Positions 25,392-32,174 of a stretch of 38,106 nucleotides of DNA are shown here, in pieces. This DNA comes from Apilactobacillus ozensis DSM 23829 = JCM 17196. GTDB lineage: Bacteria; Bacillota; Bacilli; Lactobacillales; Lactobacillaceae. The translations under genes were made by a program, and so were the position numbers. Location: the NCBI RefSeq assembly GCF_001435995.1, contig NZ_AYYQ01000006.1:1-38106 (forward strand), given 5' to 3'. Below the pieces are notes generated by a model. That model was given only the letters and a program-made list of their open reading frames with translations. It searched no databases and had not been told where the DNA came from. The number at the start of each line of letters is the position of its first letter. Within the stretch, counting starts at the first letter, position 1.

Positions 25392-26052
25392 ATTTACCTT
25401 TTTTAGCTTTATCCCACTCTATTTTAGAATATATTGATAAAACTTCTCTCGTTCTGCTAACAATGCTCAATATATCATAATCAAAGTAATCGCTTGAAAT
25501 CATGTCATGATCAGTAGCTAGCATTTCTAGTATATAAATATTTTTATGTTCATTATCATATGGATATCTTAGTAGTTTGCACATTTTTTCAATATACCCA
25601 TTAAAAAAATCGTTTATATTATCAAATCCTAATTCTTGTAAACTAATATCTGACTTTTCAACAATATCCCTAGACATAATATTATTAGTAACCTTAGACG
25701 CTAAAAAACGATATTCTTTTAACTCTTGCAAATATTCAGTGTCGGCTTTACCTTTATGCTTTTTACCAGTCTTTTCAATGTTATTAAAATACATCATTAA
25801 TTTAGTAAGATTATAAATATAATCGTAATACTCTTCAGATTTATAAGGATAAGTACCTTTGCTGCTTTCGAACTTTAAAAGGGACTCTATATATCTAGCA
25901 GTATCTTCTCTTAAATTATTCAGCCAATCAATTCTGGACTTAGACTTAACATCCGAATTAATTTTCGCTCTGTTTAAATAAACGTTAATGATATTAGTGA
26001 TAAATGATGCAATGACAGTACCACTAATTACAGCACCTAAGAAATTATTCAT
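25390..26052 (-). CDS. Membrane-anchored protein, phage cargo candidate
   Basis: This 220-residue protein has one N-terminal hydrophobic helix (residues about 4-24: L-G-A-V-I-S-G-T-V-I-A-S-F-I-T-N-I-I), then N-R-A-K-I and R-I-D-W-L-N-N-L-R, and a long helical cytoplasmic region. The same opening design occurs in the protein encoded at 33777-34868. It lies between the recombinase and terminase, ends at a strong terminator and is not part of any phage structural module I know. Exclusion of other phages or interaction with the cell envelope is possible. The function is not known. Confidence 0.6.
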   Translation of the reverse strand: MNNFLGAVISGTVIASFITNIINVYLNRAKINSDVKSKSRIDWLNNLREDTARYIESLLKFESSKGTYPYKSEEYYDYIYNLTKLMMYFNNIEKTGKKHKGKADTEYLQELKEYRFLASKVTNNIMSRDIVEKSDISLQELGFDNINDFFNGYIEKMCKLLRYPYDNEHKNIYILEMLATDHDMISSDYFDYDILSIVSRTREVLSIYSKIEWDKAKKGK

Positions 26053-26064
26053 AACAAATTGCTC

Positions 26065-26988
26065 CTAACCAAAATTAATATCATCAAGCATTTTTTCAGT
26101 GCTTTCTCTATCTAATCCCAAATATTTCAAGGTCATTGCCTGGGATGAATGATTTAGCAAGCTCATAACTAAACTAATATTATAATGTGATTGTACATAT
26201 ACACGATAAGCGCCTGTTTTACGCATAGTGTGCGTACCTAAGTAGTTTATACCTATTAAATCCCCAACACGCTGCATAACTAGATAAAAATTATCTTCAT
26301 CAATATGCTTATCTTGCTCATCTGGGAATAGCCATTTGCTTTTAACACCCCTACCATCCATCCAATCAACATACGCTTTGATTTTGTCTTTTAGCTCTAT
26401 GATACTAATATCTTCATATTTGTTAGTATTCGAGCTTTTAACATGTAGATAGTCTTTTATATGGCTATTATCATCAAGTACGCTAGCCTTAGTGATTTTT
26501 AGAATATCCTTAATGTTTAAAGGCGTACTATCAAGAAAACTAATTATAACGTTATCTTTAGGGCTTTCATCAAACGATGGATTAACCAAAGTTACAGACT
26601 TAATATGCTCTTTCACTTCATCACTTAAATTGAGTTCAGTAATGTGTTTGTCATTTCTGGAACTTGGAAATAGCCATTTTGAATGTATATCATTCTTTAA
26701 TAGCCAATCTCTATACTCTAACAGTTCATTTCTAACTGGCTTTAAATATAAAATGTTAGTCTTACCAGTCTTTTTATCACGAGTATAGGCATCATGCTTA
26801 ATATTGCCTTTATCATCAAAAACATCACTGTATTTAAGTTTTAAAACATCACTAACACGTAAAAGCGTGGCTTTTCCTACTTGAAAAATAGTGAAATTCC
26901 TACGACCAAACTTAAAATTATGTAGTAATGTGTCTTGTACTTGCTTTAGTACGATTGAATCTTTTATTGGATAAACAACGTTTCTCAT
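26065..26988 (-). CDS. Tyrosine recombinase with duplicated catalytic half
   Basis: From ATG 26988 (AGGAGAT upstream; an earlier GTG at 27006 lies before that site) this is 307 residues. It has no N-terminal core-binding domain. Catalytic residues: R44 (L-L-R-V-S-D-V-L-K-L), K76 (K-K-T-G-K-T), H253-x-x-R256 (H-T-M-R-K), H280 (N-H-S-S-Q) and Y289 (L-K-Y-L-G). Residues about 40-117 and 154-230 are repeats of one another (V-F-D-D versus V-L-D-D; S-K-W-L-F-P and D-K-H-I in both). The second copy has lost the arginine and lysine. It probably resolves multimers of the circle at the adjacent palindrome; phage integration is the alternative. Confidence 0.85.
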   Translation of the reverse strand: MRNVVYPIKDSIVLKQVQDTLLHNFKFGRRNFTIFQVGKATLLRVSDVLKLKYSDVFDDKGNIKHDAYTRDKKTGKTNILYLKPVRNELLEYRDWLLKNDIHSKWLFPSSRNDKHITELNLSDEVKEHIKSVTLVNPSFDESPKDNVIISFLDSTPLNIKDILKITKASVLDDNSHIKDYLHVKSSNTNKYEDISIIELKDKIKAYVDWMDGRGVKSKWLFPDEQDKHIDEDNFYLVMQRVGDLIGINYLGTHTMRKTGAYRVYVQSHYNISLVMSLLNHSSQAMTLKYLGLDRESTEKMLDDINFG

Positions 26989-27085
26989 ATAGCTATCTCC
27001 TAACACATAGTATTTTTGTGTTTTACTTAATTATAGTATGTCTTGAAAATAGTATATAATACATTCGCTATTAAATCAACATTCT

Positions 27086-27116
27086 ACACATAGGATAATG
27101 TAATAATCCTATGTGT
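27086..27116. repeat. lox/dif-like palindrome beside the recombinase gene
   Basis: ACACATAGGAT at 27086-27096 and ATCCTATGTGT at 27106-27116 are perfect 11-bp inverted arms around AATGTAATA. An 11-bp arm with a short central spacer is the form of XerCD dif and close to loxP sites used by tyrosine recombinases. It lies 98 bp upstream of the recombinase start. A third half-site-like ACACATAGTAT occurs at 27003-27013, just before that start. There is no T tract on either strand, so a simple terminator is less likely. Confidence 0.55.
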
Positions 27117-27118
27117 GA

Positions 27119-27244
27119 TTACTTCCTTAAACAAAAATAGTAAATAGCTACAAAAATCAAAATGATAACGGCAGATGACAAAATCATAATCATACTCAAA
27201 TCATTCAATGGCATATTCCACAACTCATCAAAAAGTTGTTTCAT
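27119..27244 (-). CDS. 41-residue single-pass membrane peptide
   Basis: ATG at 27244 lies 8 nt after AGGGG and opens 41 codons to TAA 27121-27119. A polar start (M-K-Q-L-F-D-E-L-W-N) is followed by a strongly hydrophobic stretch (I-M-I-L-S-S-A-V-I-I-L-I-F-V-A-I-Y-Y-F) and a short basic end (L-R-K), so it should insert in the membrane with the C-terminus inside or as a small anchored peptide. It starts 4 bp after the preceding stop, suggesting one operon. Its stop is 2 bp from the palindrome at 27086-27116. Role unknown. Confidence 0.6.
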   Translation of the reverse strand: MKQLFDELWNMPLNDLSMIMILSSAVIILIFVAIYYFCLRK

Positions 27245-27248
27245 CTCA

Positions 27249-27521
27249 TCAACCCCTAAATTTTAAAATAGTTGCTAATATTTTATTGTCTGGATCAGCT
27301 ACATCAATTTCAGCACTGGTTTTAGTATAACTATTAACACTAGCTGTATTTAATAGCTGCTTTTTCAAAGCATTAGCAAGTTTAGGGATGTTAAGCGCCT
27401 TGAACACTGATTGCATAATACTTTGAAATAAAGAATTATCAAAAATAATCTCATCTTTAAAAACGCAATCAACCGTTAAAACGCCTTGACCATACCTAAT
27501 ATAGACATTATCTTCACTCAT
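27249..27521 (-). CDS. Small protein, unknown function
   Basis: This 90-residue protein starts at ATG after GAGGGATAAAA. It has an N-terminal beta pattern (V-Y-I-R-Y-G-Q-G-V-L-T-V-D-C-V-F), a central amphipathic helix (F-Q-S-I-M-Q-S-V-F-K-A-L) and a polar end. It is probably translated with the 41-residue membrane peptide that starts 4 bp after its stop. No family is recognised. Confidence 0.5.
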   Translation of the reverse strand: MSEDNVYIRYGQGVLTVDCVFKDEIIFDNSLFQSIMQSVFKALNIPKLANALKKQLLNTASVNSYTKTSAEIDVADPDNKILATILKFRG

Positions 27522-27572
27522 TTTTATCCCTCATTCCGCTATATGTTAAGTTTTGTTAAGTTTTCAATAGAT

Positions 27573-27839
27573 TTAGTTAAAATCTCTGTCGATTAAAACG
27601 TAATTGTTTTTAAATTCATCAGATTTACAACATGTATAATCTAGCATTCCATGTTTAATGACATAGTCGCCTATGGCACACGTATGACTGCCAAACGGAC
27701 TATGTACGGTTAAGTTTCTATTTTCATTAGTGCTAAAGGCTTTTAATTCCATAGAACCAACGTTTTTAATCAAAGTATTGCGGAAACCGTCCCACTTAAA
27801 AGCATTAACAACGTTAGATTTTCGTTTATATAGATTAAT
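27573..27839 (-). CDS. Small phage protein with G-D-Y-V-I motif
   Basis: About 88 residues. The C-terminal half has A-I-G-D-Y-V-I-K-H-G then Y-T-C-C-K-S-D-E-F and Y, the pattern G-D-(W/Y)-(I/V)-I ... C-K-x-D-x-F ... Y of a small protein family widespread in phages with unknown function. The N-terminal V-N-A-F-K-W also fits. The frame can be opened at GTG 27848, but that GTG is the end of the GGAGGTG ribosome binding site; ATT at 27839 lies exactly 8 nt after GGAGG and is the likelier start. Confidence 0.65.
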   Translation of the reverse strand: MNLYKRKSNVVNAFKWDGFRNTLIKNVGSMELKAFSTNENRNLTVHSPFGSHTCAIGDYVIKHGMLDYTCCKSDEFKNNYVLIDRDFN

Positions 27840-28109
27840 TAAAAACACCTCCTGGTATCATTGTATTTTTTTATTATTTTATTTTTATAAGTTAAAGTAA
27901 GCTGATACATTTTTATGTAACAAAAAAAGGGCTGGTAAACACCAGTCCTTTTTAAGAATGTCGATTCAAAATATTTACAATAAGCAAAGTTACAGTAGGA
28001 TTTGTTAATTCACATTAGCAAAAGTTTTCAATTAGCAAATAACTAATCGCTAACTAACACCATACATAATATAACACATAACTACCCCCAATTTTTACCC
28101 AATTTTTAC
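27840..28109. promoter_or_regulatory. Intergenic region after the late regulator, with terminator
   Basis: This 270-bp AT-rich gap holds a terminator-like hairpin at 27924-27953 (AAAAAGG-CTGGT with ACCAG-CCTTTTT, loop AAAC), bidirectional. On the minus strand it also holds TTGCTAAT twice about 18 bp apart (near 28021-28047) and a doubled AAAAATTGGG next to the gene end (28080-28105). These could be activator sites for the upstream regulator, but I see no convincing full promoter. Confidence 0.45.
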
Positions 28110-28586
28110 TCAATTATGTTGATGCTTTTTAAGTCGCATTTCTTTCTCGTATTCATCCCGCTCGATTATATGGTGCATCCCCATATACTTCATAATGTCT
28201 TTTAATAGCTTTTTGCGTTGCTTATATAAATTGTTGTTGGCATAGCCATGATTTAAACCAATTCGCCTAAACGATTTATGGTTGTAGTGGTCAAAGTAAT
28301 ACTCTTTTACTACTTCGGCAAACGCTGGCTCACATCTAGCTAGTGCATCTTCTATTGCTGCTTTTTGAAATAAGAATTGTGAGATGAACTTGCTATCTTC
28401 AATTTTGAGTAATAATAGTTCCGCTTTAGCCTCTTTACTACCACTAGCAGTTCCACCTCCCACATTATCATCCCTACCAGCTATGTAAGGGTGTGCAATC
28501 TCTTGACGTTTCCTAGCTATATATCTTGGTATATTTGGATAATCTCTAAGTATGTGTTCCATGAAATTTACAGTATCTTTGTTCAT
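28110..28586 (-). CDS. RinA/DUF722-like late transcription regulator
   Basis: This 158-residue protein has the pattern D-Y-P-N-I-P-R-Y-I, then E-I-A-H-P-Y, D-D-N-V-G-G-G and a C-terminal helical segment (Y-Y-F-D-H, R-R-I-G, L-Y-K-Q-R-K-K-L-L-K-D-I) seen in DUF722/RinA-type regulators. Those proteins act at the end of the early region and activate the packaging and structural operon. Its place as the last large early gene, just upstream of an intergenic region, fits that role. The start ATG follows GGGGGC. Confidence 0.7.
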   Translation of the reverse strand: MNKDTVNFMEHILRDYPNIPRYIARKRQEIAHPYIAGRDDNVGGGTASGSKEAKAELLLLKIEDSKFISQFLFQKAAIEDALARCEPAFAEVVKEYYFDHYNHKSFRRIGLNHGYANNNLYKQRKKLLKDIMKYMGMHHIIERDEYEKEMRLKKHQHN

Positions 28587-28588
28587 TT

Positions 28589-29044
28589 TTAGCCCCCTAC
28601 CTTGATTCTATTTATCTTCTTTACTCTGTACATCTTATAGCGCCCTTGTATTAGTTTGCTACTGGATAGCGCATTGCTTAGTTGCCTATGAGTAAATTCA
28701 ACCCCTAAGTTTTCAAGGGCCTCAGATAAATCTTTAAATCCTTTGAATATTTTTTTATGTCTAGTACAAGTATCTTCAATCACGATATATCTAACCACTA
28801 GCTTATTAACTCGGATTATTCGGCTAACGCTAGTGGGGTTTAAATTCATGTACTTAGCTATGTCTTTAACTCGATAACCTAAATCTAACAATTCAGCAAC
28901 CTTTGCAGTATTTTCATTAACTTCTGCATTTTTAACCATTTCGGCTATTCTTTTAACTCTAGGATCATCACTACTCACATTTTTAAGGCTGCCCTCTTGA
29001 TACTCCAACTGATAAACAGCTTGTAGTATTGGATTGTTCTTCAC
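28589..29044 (-). CDS. Helix-turn-helix protein of the early region
   Basis: This 151-residue protein has a clear helix-turn-helix segment near residues 48-75: K-V-A-E-L-L-D-L-G-Y-R-V-K-D-I-A-K-Y-M-N then L-N-P-T-S-V-S-R-I-I-R. It is the resolvase or sigma-region-4 style of recognition helix. The C-terminal half is basic. The start is GTG 7 nt after GGGGG. It sits directly before the RinA/DUF722-like regulator (2 bp gap), so it is likely regulatory. Its target is unknown. Confidence 0.65.
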   Translation of the reverse strand: MKNNPILQAVYQLEYQEGSLKNVSSDDPRVKRIAEMVKNAEVNENTAKVAELLDLGYRVKDIAKYMNLNPTSVSRIIRVNKLVVRYIVIEDTCTRHKKIFKGFKDLSEALENLGVEFTHRQLSNALSSSKLIQGRYKMYRVKKINRIKVGG

Positions 29045-29047
29045 AAC

Positions 29048-29761
29048 TCATCCCCCATTTGTGTATTTTATTGGTTCTCCCATATGCACATCGTATTTTT
29101 GATTTAATCTACCTAAATGCAATCTTTTAGATAGTTCTTTATCAACTCTTACGCCTGTTAAGACGTATTTATCTAAAAAGGTCTTAATACCTATAGTGTG
29201 CTGCATATTATGATGCTCATAGCAAAGTGGTAATACTGTATAGCCAATATGTACCATTTTCTGTCGATTAGCGCCCATCCCAATAGCGTGAACGTGTGCT
29301 ACTTGCATTTTATGGCCACATATACAACATTTTTTATTGTTTAAGCAGTTTATCTCCCAACCGTAACTATCTTTAGCAATATCTAAAGCCTTACTAGCAA
29401 ACTCAACATCCCACTCTAAGCAAATATTAACTAAGTAATCTATAAAGTTATTAGCAATGGTTACAGTGCAGTTACTTAACGAAAACATTTCTTGGTGGTG
29501 TTGTTTACAAAAATTACGCTTTAGTTCTTGCTTAATTGTTTCTAAGTCCATTTGCATGGTTTTAGTTATTGAGTTCAATAGTGCGTATATTTTCCGCTGC
29601 TGCTTATAACTAATAATTCTTTTATCGTCAAAATCCAGCTCTAAATAATTGCCAATATTATTTTTAAATAAATTGGATTCGTGTACATCAATATCATCTA
29701 GTTTTAAAACTATAGTATTTTCTTGATGGTTAAACGCCTTTATTTCGCCAAAGTATTTCAT
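29048..29761 (-). CDS. HNH nuclease family protein
   Basis: This 237-residue protein has zinc- and metal-binding residues in its C-terminal third: C145-x-x-C148, H156-x-H158, C180, H183-H184 and H188, fitting the putative HNHc nuclease family common in early regions of Firmicutes phages. The N-terminal 60 residues look beta-rich, then helical (K-Q-Q-R-K-I-Y-A-L-L). It may cut DNA during phage recombination or replication. The start ATG follows AGGAGC. It overlaps nothing but is tightly packed with the downstream gene (3 bp). Confidence 0.8.
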   Translation of the reverse strand: MKYFGEIKAFNHQENTIVLKLDDIDVHESNLFKNNIGNYLELDFDDKRIISYKQQRKIYALLNSITKTMQMDLETIKQELKRNFCKQHHQEMFSLSNCTVTIANNFIDYLVNICLEWDVEFASKALDIAKDSYGWEINCLNNKKCCICGHKMQVAHVHAIGMGANRQKMVHIGYTVLPLCYEHHNMQHTIGIKTFLDKYVLTGVRVDKELSKRLHLGRLNQKYDVHMGEPIKYTNGG

Positions 29762-29782
29762 TGCTATAGCTCCTATACTTAG

Positions 29783-29855
29783 TTCAATCGATTTTCAATC
29801 AAATAATGGCCTTTAAATTAACGTTTATATTATTTTTCAATCGATTTTCAATCAA
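29783..29855. repeat. 20-bp direct repeat bracketing the HNH gene leader
   Basis: TTCAATCGATTTTCAATCAA occurs at 29783-29802 and 29836-29855, identical and 53 bp apart. The second copy contains the stop codon of the gene ending at 29852; the first lies about 20 bp before the next gene start. Each copy has an internal TCAATC repeat. It may be a binding site pair or the footprint of a duplication. Confidence 0.7.
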
Positions 29856-30154
29856 TAATCTTTGATGCTTTCTGCCAATTCATAAACGATTTTCAATATT
29901 CTGTAGTCAATAACGGGATGTTTACTAAAAAAAGTCATCCCATCAGACTGAATCCCAATAAAAACATGTCTATAATCTTTTGTTTTAGCCCACTCAATAT
30001 CAGCAAGATAAATTGTATTTGATACTGTACTTTTGAAAAACTTAACTTGTTCTCCAGCTGTATTACTATATTTAGATAATCTATCATTAGCATTTAAAAT
30101 GGCTTGCTTAACGCTCTCGTTACTCATAATTATTAATTTATTGTTTTTACTCAT
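29852..30154 (-). CDS. Early phage protein, unknown function
   Basis: This is a 100-residue protein whose first ATG lies 14 nt after GGAGG; a second ATG at residue 10 is a possible start with a weaker site. A mixed alpha/beta pattern is suggested (I-Y-L-A-D-I-E-W-A, H-V-F-I-G-I-Q-S-D-G). The gene end overlaps the second copy of a 20-bp repeat. No family is recognised. Confidence 0.5.
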   Translation of the reverse strand: MSKNNKLIIMSNESVKQAILNANDRLSKYSNTAGEQVKFFKSTVSNTIYLADIEWAKTKDYRHVFIGIQSDGMTFFSKHPVIDYRILKIVYELAESIKDY

Positions 30155-30160
30155 GATTGA

Positions 30161-30406
30161 TTAAACGTCCTCCGCTGGTATTTGATTCTCTACCACATAC
30201 TCAACATAAGCATCTGTATGAGTAGCAAAGCCACCGCCAAATTGCTGGCCATGTTTAGTCAGTAGTTTTATTGCTTGGCTATGGTTCATTTCAAAGGCGT
30301 TTTTAGGGTTGGCATTGGTAAACATTCTATGCTTTTTACAATGCACATAGTTTTTAGTTCTCTGTTCATCATAAAAGTAAACTACAAAATCTTTTTTAAT
30401 AGGCAC
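30161..30406 (-). CDS. Early phage protein, unknown function
   Basis: This 81-residue protein starts at GTG 9 nt after AAGGAGG. It has a Y-F-Y-D-E-Q-R-T-K-N-Y segment, and residues 33-58 hold A-F-E-M-N-H-S-Q-A-I-K-L-L-T-K-H-G, which resembles N-H-Q-E-A-F-K-L-F-K-I in the upstream 104-residue protein. The two may share a short helical motif. No function is known to me. Confidence 0.6.
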   Translation of the reverse strand: MPIKKDFVVYFYDEQRTKNYVHCKKHRMFTNANPKNAFEMNHSQAIKLLTKHGQQFGGGFATHTDAYVEYVVENQIPAEDV

Positions 30407-30710
30407 TAACTAAATCCTCCTTAAAATTATCAATTTTTAACAATCTCTGATTAGCACTAGCTATATATAACCTAGAAATCAATTCTCTTAAATCTGGATT
30501 ATCTTTTAGGCTTGATTTATATAAAATCTTAAACAACTTAAAAGCCTCTTGATGATTTAAAACCACTCTGTCTACATAAGGGTTTAAGAACTTATCTAGC
30601 TCTTTAACAGAGTTTTTAGGTCTGATTAGTCTATAAGTATTAAACTCATCATAGAATTGCTTATATCCAAATTCTGATGCTATTAAATGCTTTATATTTT
30701 GTAAGTTCAC
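30396..30710 (-). CDS. Early phage protein, unknown function
   Basis: This 104-residue, mostly helical protein starts at GTG with GGAGGG 7 nt upstream. It overlaps the next gene by 11 bp. No motif is recognised. It follows the replication initiator in the early operon, so a link to DNA replication or recombination is possible by position only. Confidence 0.6.
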   Translation of the reverse strand: MNLQNIKHLIASEFGYKQFYDEFNTYRLIRPKNSVKELDKFLNPYVDRVVLNHQEAFKLFKILYKSSLKDNPDLRELISRLYIASANQRLLKIDNFKEDLVSAY

Positions 30711-30739
30711 AAATCATCCCTCCTAACAAAAAATTGTCA

Positions 30740-31555
30740 TTACATATCTTTAAGCTGCTGTTGTAATTCAGCTTTTTTACTTGCATCAATATGTTCTTTA
30801 GGTGGTTTGTAATCATCCCTGGCCCAATTAGGTAAGCTCTCTTTAACAGATTTCTTTTTATTAACTTTTCTATTAGTAATGGTGCTTTTGTTCCTACTGT
30901 TCATATAAGCATCAGCACTCTTAACGTCTGTAACGTTATGTTTTTGCCAATCTTTTAATATTTTTGATAAATACGAAAAGCTGGTTTGTACAGTTACTCC
31001 GTTAGATGCAGCTACATTCACTGCATGATTAAACAAATCTTGGCCATATTCTTTTATTAAATTTATCAGTTTTCGTTTTAAAACTTTGTTCAGTTCTGGC
31101 CATACTGATTTGTAAAATTTCAGTGCGCTTTCTTCCTCTTCTTCTTTATTAAATAATCTATTAGATAATCTTTTATCTTGGACATTTTTGTCGTAAGGTG
31201 TAGACAATTTTGTCGTGGGGTATGGATATGTTCGTCCACACCCCCTAGACATTTTTGTCGATAGGGTAATATATCTTTTTTCTATTTCTTTTGAATCTTT
31301 TTTATAAATTATTTCAACATTTATAAGACCAACATCTCTTAGCTTACTAATGGATCTAGAAACAGACCTAGTAGTTACTTCTACTCCTTCGGCTAATTTT
31401 GCGTTACTCATAAAACAAACATCGACAATATTTAACATGGTATAAATTTGTGAGTAGATAATTTTATCTGTAGAGTTAAGACCTTTACCTGTTAAATTTT
31501 CTATCGGCATTTGGATAAATTTATTTGGAGTTGTAATTTGATTATTTGTGGCCAT
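30740..31555 (-). CDS. Phage replication initiator, winged helix plus DnaD-like domain
   Basis: This is a 271-residue protein. Residues about 20-95 form a winged-helix pattern (K-L-A-E-G-V-E-V-T-T-R-S-V-S-R-S-I-S-K-L, then D-V-G-L-I). A linker at about 100-135 is encoded by four origin-like repeats. Residues about 145-212 look like a DnaD/DnaB_2 domain (I-K-E-Y-G-Q-D-L-F-N-H-A, then F-S-Y-L-S-K-I-L-K-D-W). Residues 241-271 (L-P-N-W-A-R-D-D-Y to K-K-A-E-L and L-K-D-M) match the tail of the plasmid Rep. It would open the lytic origin and recruit host helicase. No DnaC-like loader gene is nearby, so a host loader is presumably used. The start ATG has AGAGGGTG upstream. Confidence 0.85.
   Translation of the reverse strand: MATNNQITTPNKFIQMPIENLTGKGLNSTDKIIYSQIYTMLNIVDVCFMSNAKLAEGVEVTTRSVSRSISKLRDVGLINVEIIYKKDSKEIEKRYITLSTKMSRGCGRTYPYPTTKLSTPYDKNVQDKRLSNRLFNKEEEEESALKFYKSVWPELNKVLKRKLINLIKEYGQDLFNHAVNVAASNGVTVQTSFSYLSKILKDWQKHNVTDVKSADAYMNSRNKSTITNRKVNKKKSVKESLPNWARDDYKPPKEHIDASKKAELQQQLKDM
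31181..31260 (-). repeat. Four iterons inside the phage initiator gene (probable lytic origin)
   Basis: GACATTTTTGTCG at 31181, GACAATTTTGTCG at 31203, a degenerate GATATGTTCGTCC at 31225 and GACATTTTTGTCG at 31248 are spaced 22, 22 and 23 bp. Each is near-palindromic (GACA to TGTC) and three are followed by a G-rich GGG(G)TA-like stretch. A very AT-rich segment (31141-31178) adjoins and could unwind. Origins inside the initiator gene are common in Firmicutes phages. Confidence 0.75.
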
Positions 31556-31561
31556 ACCGTT

Positions 31562-31825
31562 TCACCCTCTTGCTTTATTAAGTTTAAAATCATCATGTGT
31601 TTTATATGCTGTTTTTATAACTTCAGTCAATATTCTATGCAGCAATTCTTTATGACATATTTCATTATCACTTATCCAATTTTTTTGTATTGGAAAAGCA
31701 TTAAAGTCAACTCCATAAGCTTTACAAAGATTTTTAGATAAGTTCATCACAAAATCTTCTTTTTTACTAAAGTGTTCATTATTTAATCCAATTAATTTAT
31801 TTTCATTAAAACTATACTTTGACAT
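31562..31825 (-). CDS. Small early phage protein, unknown function
   Basis: This 87-residue polar protein has a good start (GAGGTGAATAATA then ATG). It sits between the Cro-like gene and the replication initiator, 6 bp before the latter's start. It contains no motif I can name; residues 20-80 appear alpha-helical. Position suggests a role in early regulation or replication. Confidence 0.6.
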   Translation of the reverse strand: MSKYSFNENKLIGLNNEHFSKKEDFVMNLSKNLCKAYGVDFNAFPIQKNWISDNEICHKELLHRILTEVIKTAYKTHDDFKLNKARG

Positions 31826-31841
31826 TATTATTCACCTCTTT

Positions 31842-31870
31842 ATGTAATATCTCTCTATGAGATATTACAT
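31842..31870. promoter_or_regulatory. 12-bp-arm palindrome in the early operon
   Basis: ATGTAATATCTC at 31842-31853 and GAGATATTACAT at 31859-31870 are perfect complements with a 5-bp spacer. The arms carry the GAGATAT core seen in the switch operators. In RNA it would form a hairpin just before the AGAGGTG ribosome binding site of the next gene, so it may be an operator or a translational control element. Confidence 0.6.
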
Positions 31871-31872
31871 AA

Positions 31873-32109
31873 CTAATCAAAAAATAAACGTTGAGGGGTA
31901 TCTTTCAAAACATATGAAATTATAGCTATTTCATAATCATGAAAAGGATATATTCCTCTTTCTTTAAGTTCATACTGTCTTCTACTAGAACCTATACAAT
32001 TACCTAGGTATTCTGTTGATAATTCATTACTTAACCTAACTTTTCTCAGGTTATATTTAGGCTTTAGCCATTCATTTCTTAAATCTTGTTTTTTTACTTT
32101 TAAATTCAA
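31873..32109 (-). CDS. Cro-like helix-turn-helix protein
   Basis: This 78-residue protein has L-R-K-V-R-L-S-N-E-L-S-T-E-Y-L-G-N-C-I-G followed by R-R-Q-Y-E-L-K-E-R-G and I-A-I-I-S-Y-V-L. This aligns by position with XRE-type regulators (L-R-x-x-R, T-x-x-x-L-A, G-x-S-R-x-x-Y, E-x-G) but is divergent. The start is TTG with AAAGGA 11 nt upstream. It is the first gene of the early minus-strand operon, divergent from the CI-like gene, the classic Cro place. It should repress the CI-side promoter and favour lytic growth. Confidence 0.7.
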   Translation of the reverse strand: MNLKVKKQDLRNEWLKPKYNLRKVRLSNELSTEYLGNCIGSSRRQYELKERGIYPFHDYEIAIISYVLKDTPQRLFFD

Positions 32110-32174
32110 AATATCTCAAATCCTTTCGCAATATATAAACTTTATACATATAACAATATGTATATCTCAACGTA

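Noticed and set aside
26065-27116. Classical integrase with attP for chromosomal insertion
   Set aside because: The enzyme lacks the arm- and core-binding domains and the circle has full plasmid functions. Integration cannot be excluded, but dimer resolution fits better.
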